Assembly (NCBI GenBank): GCA_045601245.1 | Contig: JAZRZH010000057.1 | Location: 1 to 17,061, forward strand | DNA length: 17,061 bases | Direction of reading: 5' to 3' | Source: Cacconaster sp045601245 | Lineage (GTDB): Bacteria > Bacteroidota > Bacteroidia > Bacteroidales > UBA932 | Shown: positions 14,795-17,061 of the stretch, one piece after another | Numbering within the stretch: position 1 is the stretch's first letter | How the letters are laid out: each line of letters begins with the position of its first letter | Made by a program: the position numbers and the translations under genes | Notes under the pieces: generated by a model | Told to the model about the DNA's origin: nothing | The model's database searches: none | What the model saw: only the letters and a program-made list of their open reading frames with translations

Positions 14795-15706
14795 TTAATC
14801 GTGTTGAGGGTGAAACTTCAGGATGGTCTCCTGCCATTTCCTCGTATCTATATGGGTGTATATTTCGGTGGTGAGAATGCTTTCGTGCCCCAGCATCTCC
14901 TGGACTACGCGCAGGTCCGCGCCGTTCTCTACCATATGAGTTGCGAATGAATGCCGGAAGGTGTGCGGTGAAACGGCTTTTGTGACACCTGCGGCCGCAG
15001 TCTGCTCCTTGACGATGTCGAATACCATCACGCGGCTGATTGCACTGCCGCGTCTGTTGATAAATACCAGGTCCTCAGCGCTTTTCGAGACATTCCAGGT
15101 CCGTCTGATATCCATCCAGAGCCGAACCTGCCTTATCGCCGGTGCTCCTATCGGGACGAGCCGCTGCTTGCTGCCCTTTCCTGTCACGCGGATGAATTCT
15201 TCGTCCAGGAAGAGGTCCGAGATATGCAGTCCCGTGAGTTCGCTGACGCGCAGGCCGCAGGAGTAGAGCACCTCCAGGATCGCGCGGTTGCGGTGTCCTT
15301 CCGGCTTGGAAAGGTCCACGGATTCGATGATGGCTGTCACCTCCTCCGGAGAGAGCACGGTAGGAAGATACTTTGGTAATTTCGGAGTCTCGATCTTGTC
15401 GCATGGATTGCTCTTGAGCCGGCCTTCGCTGTCCAGGAAACGGTACAGAGTCTTGACGGCGCTGGTCAGCCGGGCCTGGGATCTGGTTGAAATGCCCTGT
15501 GCGTAGGTGGATTCGATGAAAGCACAGATGTTGTCAGAGGTGGCATCCTCAGGATTTGATATTCCTTCTCTGTCAAGAAATGCGAATAGTTTCGCACAAT
15601 CAGAGCAATATCCGGCAATCGTGTTGTCGGACAGCGAGCGCTCCAGTTTCATATATGACCTGAAATCAGCGAGCGTAGTGTCGAATATGTAGCCGCTCTC
15701 TACCAT
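14795..15706 (-). CDS. xerD: Tyrosine recombinase XerD-like (chromosome dimer resolution)
   Basis: 303 residues from ATG 15706, the normal size for XerC/XerD. The N-terminal SAM-like core-binding domain covers residues about 9-92 (YMKLERSLSDNTIAGY). The catalytic set is complete: R153 (GLRVSEL), K177 (TGKGSKQR), H248 and R251 (PHTFRHSFATH), H274 (LGHES) and nucleophile Y283 (IYTHID). These cut and rejoin DNA at dif to separate chromosome dimers. The gene heads a four-gene operon of housekeeping type rather than sitting in a mobile element, which supports XerC/D over a phage integrase. XerC versus XerD cannot be settled without comparison. The promoter box lies only 7 nt before the ATG, so the message may be nearly leaderless. 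Confidence 0.88.
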   Translation of the reverse strand: MVESGYIFDTTLADFRSYMKLERSLSDNTIAGYCSDCAKLFAFLDREGISNPEDATSDNICAFIESTYAQGISTRSQARLTSAVKTLYRFLDSEGRLKSNPCDKIETPKLPKYLPTVLSPEEVTAIIESVDLSKPEGHRNRAILEVLYSCGLRVSELTGLHISDLFLDEEFIRVTGKGSKQRLVPIGAPAIRQVRLWMDIRRTWNVSKSAEDLVFINRRGSAISRVMVFDIVKEQTAAAGVTKAVSPHTFRHSFATHMVENGADLRVVQEMLGHESILTTEIYTHIDTRKWQETILKFHPQHD

Positions 15707-15713
15707 TCAACAA

Positions 15714-15721
15714 CAAATGTA
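15714..15721 (-). promoter_or_regulatory. Promoter -7 box of the xerD operon
   Basis: TACATTTG on the minus strand fits TAnnTTTG and ends 7 nt before ATG 15706. The transcript would start within a few bases of the start codon. Confidence 0.45.
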
Positions 15722-15743
15722 CGAAATATGAATCTATTTTGTG

Positions 15744-15751
15744 TAACTTCG
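15744..15751 (+). promoter_or_regulatory. Promoter -7 box of the asparaginase gene
   Basis: TAACTTCG is one base from TAnnTTTG and lies 23 nt before ATG 15775. It faces away from the xerD box 22 nt to its left, so the two promoters sit back to back. Confidence 0.4.
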
Positions 15752-15774
15752 CATTAGCAACAAGTACTCTTCTT

Positions 15775-16776
15775 ATGAGAAAGTTATTCATATCAATGAT
15801 TCTTGCCGTCATTCCGATGCTCTCGTTGGCTCTTCCACGGGTACACGTGATAGCTACGGGCGGTACCATCGCGGGGCGGTCAAATTCGGTCGGATATACG
15901 GCTGGACAAGTTTCGATTGAAACCATTCTTGCCGCTGTGCCGTCGCTTGGCGAATATGCGGAGTTGGATTATGAGCAGTTCTGCAACATAGGTTCGCAGG
16001 ATATGGATGAGACCGTATGGCTGCGTCTTTCCAAGCGTGTGAATGCCGTTCTTTCTTCCGGCCTCTATGATGCTGTAGTGATTACTCACGGGACGGATAC
16101 GATGGAGGAGACTGCGTTTTTTCTGAATCTCACCGTTCACAGTCCGAAGCCTGTGGTTCTGGTCGGCTCGATGCGGCCGTCCGATGCTCCCGATGCCGAT
16201 GGCCCCGCTAATCTTCTCAAGGCTGTGCAGACTGCCGCAAGTCCGGATGCGGTGGGAAAGGAGGTGATGTGCTGCATCGGAGGTAAGGTTTTCGAGGCCG
16301 GTGGCGTGTATAAAGATGATACGCACTCAATCGATGCTTTCTGCCAGAAAGAATGCGACTGGTATCTTCCTCACGGTGAAAGGACCGGCTTTTTTGTTGA
16401 CAATCTTGACAAATTGCCAGATGTCGGGATAGTATATGGTTACGGGAGCAGCAGTGCCGTGCCTTTGAAAGCGTTTCTGAAGGCTGGTTATTCCGGGATT
16501 GTCCTTGCCGGTGTCGGAGATGGGAATTTCAATGCCAGGGTTCAGAAGATTGCGGCCAGGGCTGCAAAACGGCGTGTGGCGATAGTCCGCTCAACCCGTT
16601 GTCTTCACGGCGGCGTGTATACCGATGGCGGTGAGGTTCCCGATGAGGAATTGGGATTCATCGCTTCCGGCAATCTGAATCCTCAGAAAGCGCGCATTCT
16701 GCTGATGCTGGCCCTGACCGAGACGCGTGACGTCGCGCAGATACGAGAATGGTTCATTCTGGGGAAGCGCGACTGA
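15775..16776 (+). CDS. Periplasmic type II L-asparaginase
   Basis: 333 residues from ATG 15775. A TTG at 15739 would place the start before the predicted promoter and bury the signal peptide, so it is rejected. Residues 1-20 are a signal peptide, placing the enzyme in the periplasm, where it hydrolyses asparagine to aspartate and ammonia. Active-site motifs: ATGGTIAG with nucleophile T31, Y41, NIGSQDM with S74 and Q75 for substrate binding, and HGTDTMEET at 105-113 with T107 and D108. A Lys suitable for the second catalytic triad occurs after the CCIGGKVFEAG segment. This is the pattern of E. coli AsnB/EcAII-type enzymes. It is monocistronic, ending in a terminator 55 nt downstream. Confidence 0.93.
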   Translation: MRKLFISMILAVIPMLSLALPRVHVIATGGTIAGRSNSVGYTAGQVSIETILAAVPSLGEYAELDYEQFCNIGSQDMDETVWLRLSKRVNAVLSSGLYDAVVITHGTDTMEETAFFLNLTVHSPKPVVLVGSMRPSDAPDADGPANLLKAVQTAASPDAVGKEVMCCIGGKVFEAGGVYKDDTHSIDAFCQKECDWYLPHGERTGFFVDNLDKLPDVGIVYGYGSSSAVPLKAFLKAGYSGIVLAGVGDGNFNARVQKIAARAAKRRVAIVRSTRCLHGGVYTDGGEVPDEELGFIASGNLNPQKARILLMLALTETRDVAQIREWFILGKRD

Positions 16777-16831
16777 TGGGCATCTGTGCATCAACTCCTT
16801 TGAGGAGGCTCGTTCAGGCGGGCAAATAACG

Positions 16832-16861
16832 AAAAAGGTCTTCATTTCTGAAGACCTTTTT
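16832..16861 (+). terminator. Rho-independent terminator of the asparaginase gene
   Basis: Perfect 12-bp stem AAAAAGGTCTTC / GAAGACCTTTTT with a 6-nt loop. A-rich and T-rich flanks allow use in both directions. Confidence 0.85.
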
Positions 16862-16863
16862 GT

Positions 16864-16888
16864 TTGGCGGTGCGGACGATACCGCCAA
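16864..16888. repeat. Inverted repeat TTGGCGGT...ACCGCCAA
   Basis: A perfect 8-bp inverted repeat around a 9-nt centre, without a T run. The left arm and centre recall a reversed tRNA 3' end, so an attachment-site remnant is conceivable but unproven. Confidence 0.35.
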
Positions 16889-16911
16889 TTATGAAAGGAT
16901 AAGAATGTGTG

Positions 16912-16929
16912 ACGAAAGGTAAATTTCGT
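16912..16929. repeat. Inverted repeat ACGAAA-N6-TTTCGT
   Basis: Exact 6-bp half-sites separated by 6 nt in AT-rich DNA, within the probable control region of a gene beyond the window. Confidence 0.3.
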
Positions 16930-16964
16930 AAAGTGTTAATAATCAACGAATGTTGAAAATTGTG

Positions 16965-16998
16965 TTTCGGAAGTCCTATGAGGGCTTTCGAAATTTTT
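16965..16998 (+). promoter_or_regulatory. Hairpin with following T run (terminator or attenuator-like)
   Basis: A 12-bp stem TTTCGGAAGTCC / GGGCTTTCGAAA (two G-T pairs) with a 5-nt loop and a TTTTT tail. It lies upstream of the right-edge promoter box, so it may insulate or regulate that promoter. Confidence 0.4.
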
Positions 16999-17036
16999 AG
17001 TACCATTTTAGTACCAATTTCGGAATTTTTAGTACC
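16994..17036 (+). repeat. Three tandem TTTTAGTACC repeats
   Basis: Copies start at 16994, 17005 and 17026, that is 11 and 21 bases apart, close to one and two helical turns. The last copy overlaps the promoter box at 17033. The arrangement suits repeated binding of a regulator or recombinase on one DNA face. Confidence 0.5.
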
Positions 17037-17040
17037 TTTG
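17033..17040 (+). promoter_or_regulatory. Promoter -7 box facing out of the window
   Basis: TACCTTTG fits TAnnTTTG. The gene it drives must start after 17061. The context, with repeats and hairpins behind a core gene, suggests a mobile-element gene such as an integrase, but this is inference. Confidence 0.45.
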
Positions 17041-17061
17041 TGATACGAATTTTAAACACAT

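Overview
The window is chromosomal DNA from a member of the Bacteroidota, most likely a gut-type Bacteroidales with a genome of roughly 50-55% GC (estimated by eye). The evidence is promoter boxes of the TAnnTTTG type in front of several genes, little Shine-Dalgarno sequence, DUF177 next to ribosomal protein L32, a GIN-domain (DUF2807) lipoprotein, and exported proteins with short Lys/Arg-start signal peptides. I cannot assign a genus.

Left part (1-3272): two minus-strand genes for exported proteins. One is a calcineurin-like phosphoesterase cut by the window edge. The other is a 641-residue protein that joins a UGSC-like domain (Cys where relatives have selenocysteine) to a second domain opening with a TDGLPIVPPT motif.

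Middle (3273-7559): accessory island and gene debris. It holds a truncated N-acetylmuramoyl-L-alanine amidase piece, a very AT-rich gene broken by a frameshift, a compact type II restriction-modification pair of the XhoI/PaeR7I type (predicted target CTCGAG, R gene first, M gene overlapping it by 11 nt), and two eroded gene tails: one plus-strand piece followed by a terminator, and one minus-strand lipocalin-like piece. A divergent exported FAD-dependent oxidoreductase begins at 7560. The genes bracketing the island (641-residue protein and FAD oxidoreductase) carry the same upstream element, TTAAGA-N14-CTGTCTTAATATCA, with identical spacing. This suggests shared control by one sigma factor or regulator, and is the most interesting signal here.

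Right part (9587-16776): conserved core. It contains typA/bipA, a DUF177-rpmF operon with terminator, a tRNA-Arg(CCT) followed by a perfect 40-nt palindrome, and a tightly packed minus-strand operon xerD - GIN-domain lipoprotein - malic enzyme - unknown 149-residue protein. Divergent from xerD is a periplasmic type II L-asparaginase. The last 200 bases hold a terminator, several inverted repeats, three AGTACC repeats spaced near whole helical turns, and a promoter facing out of the window. This looks like the control region of a gene just beyond the edge, possibly an integrase of another mobile element.
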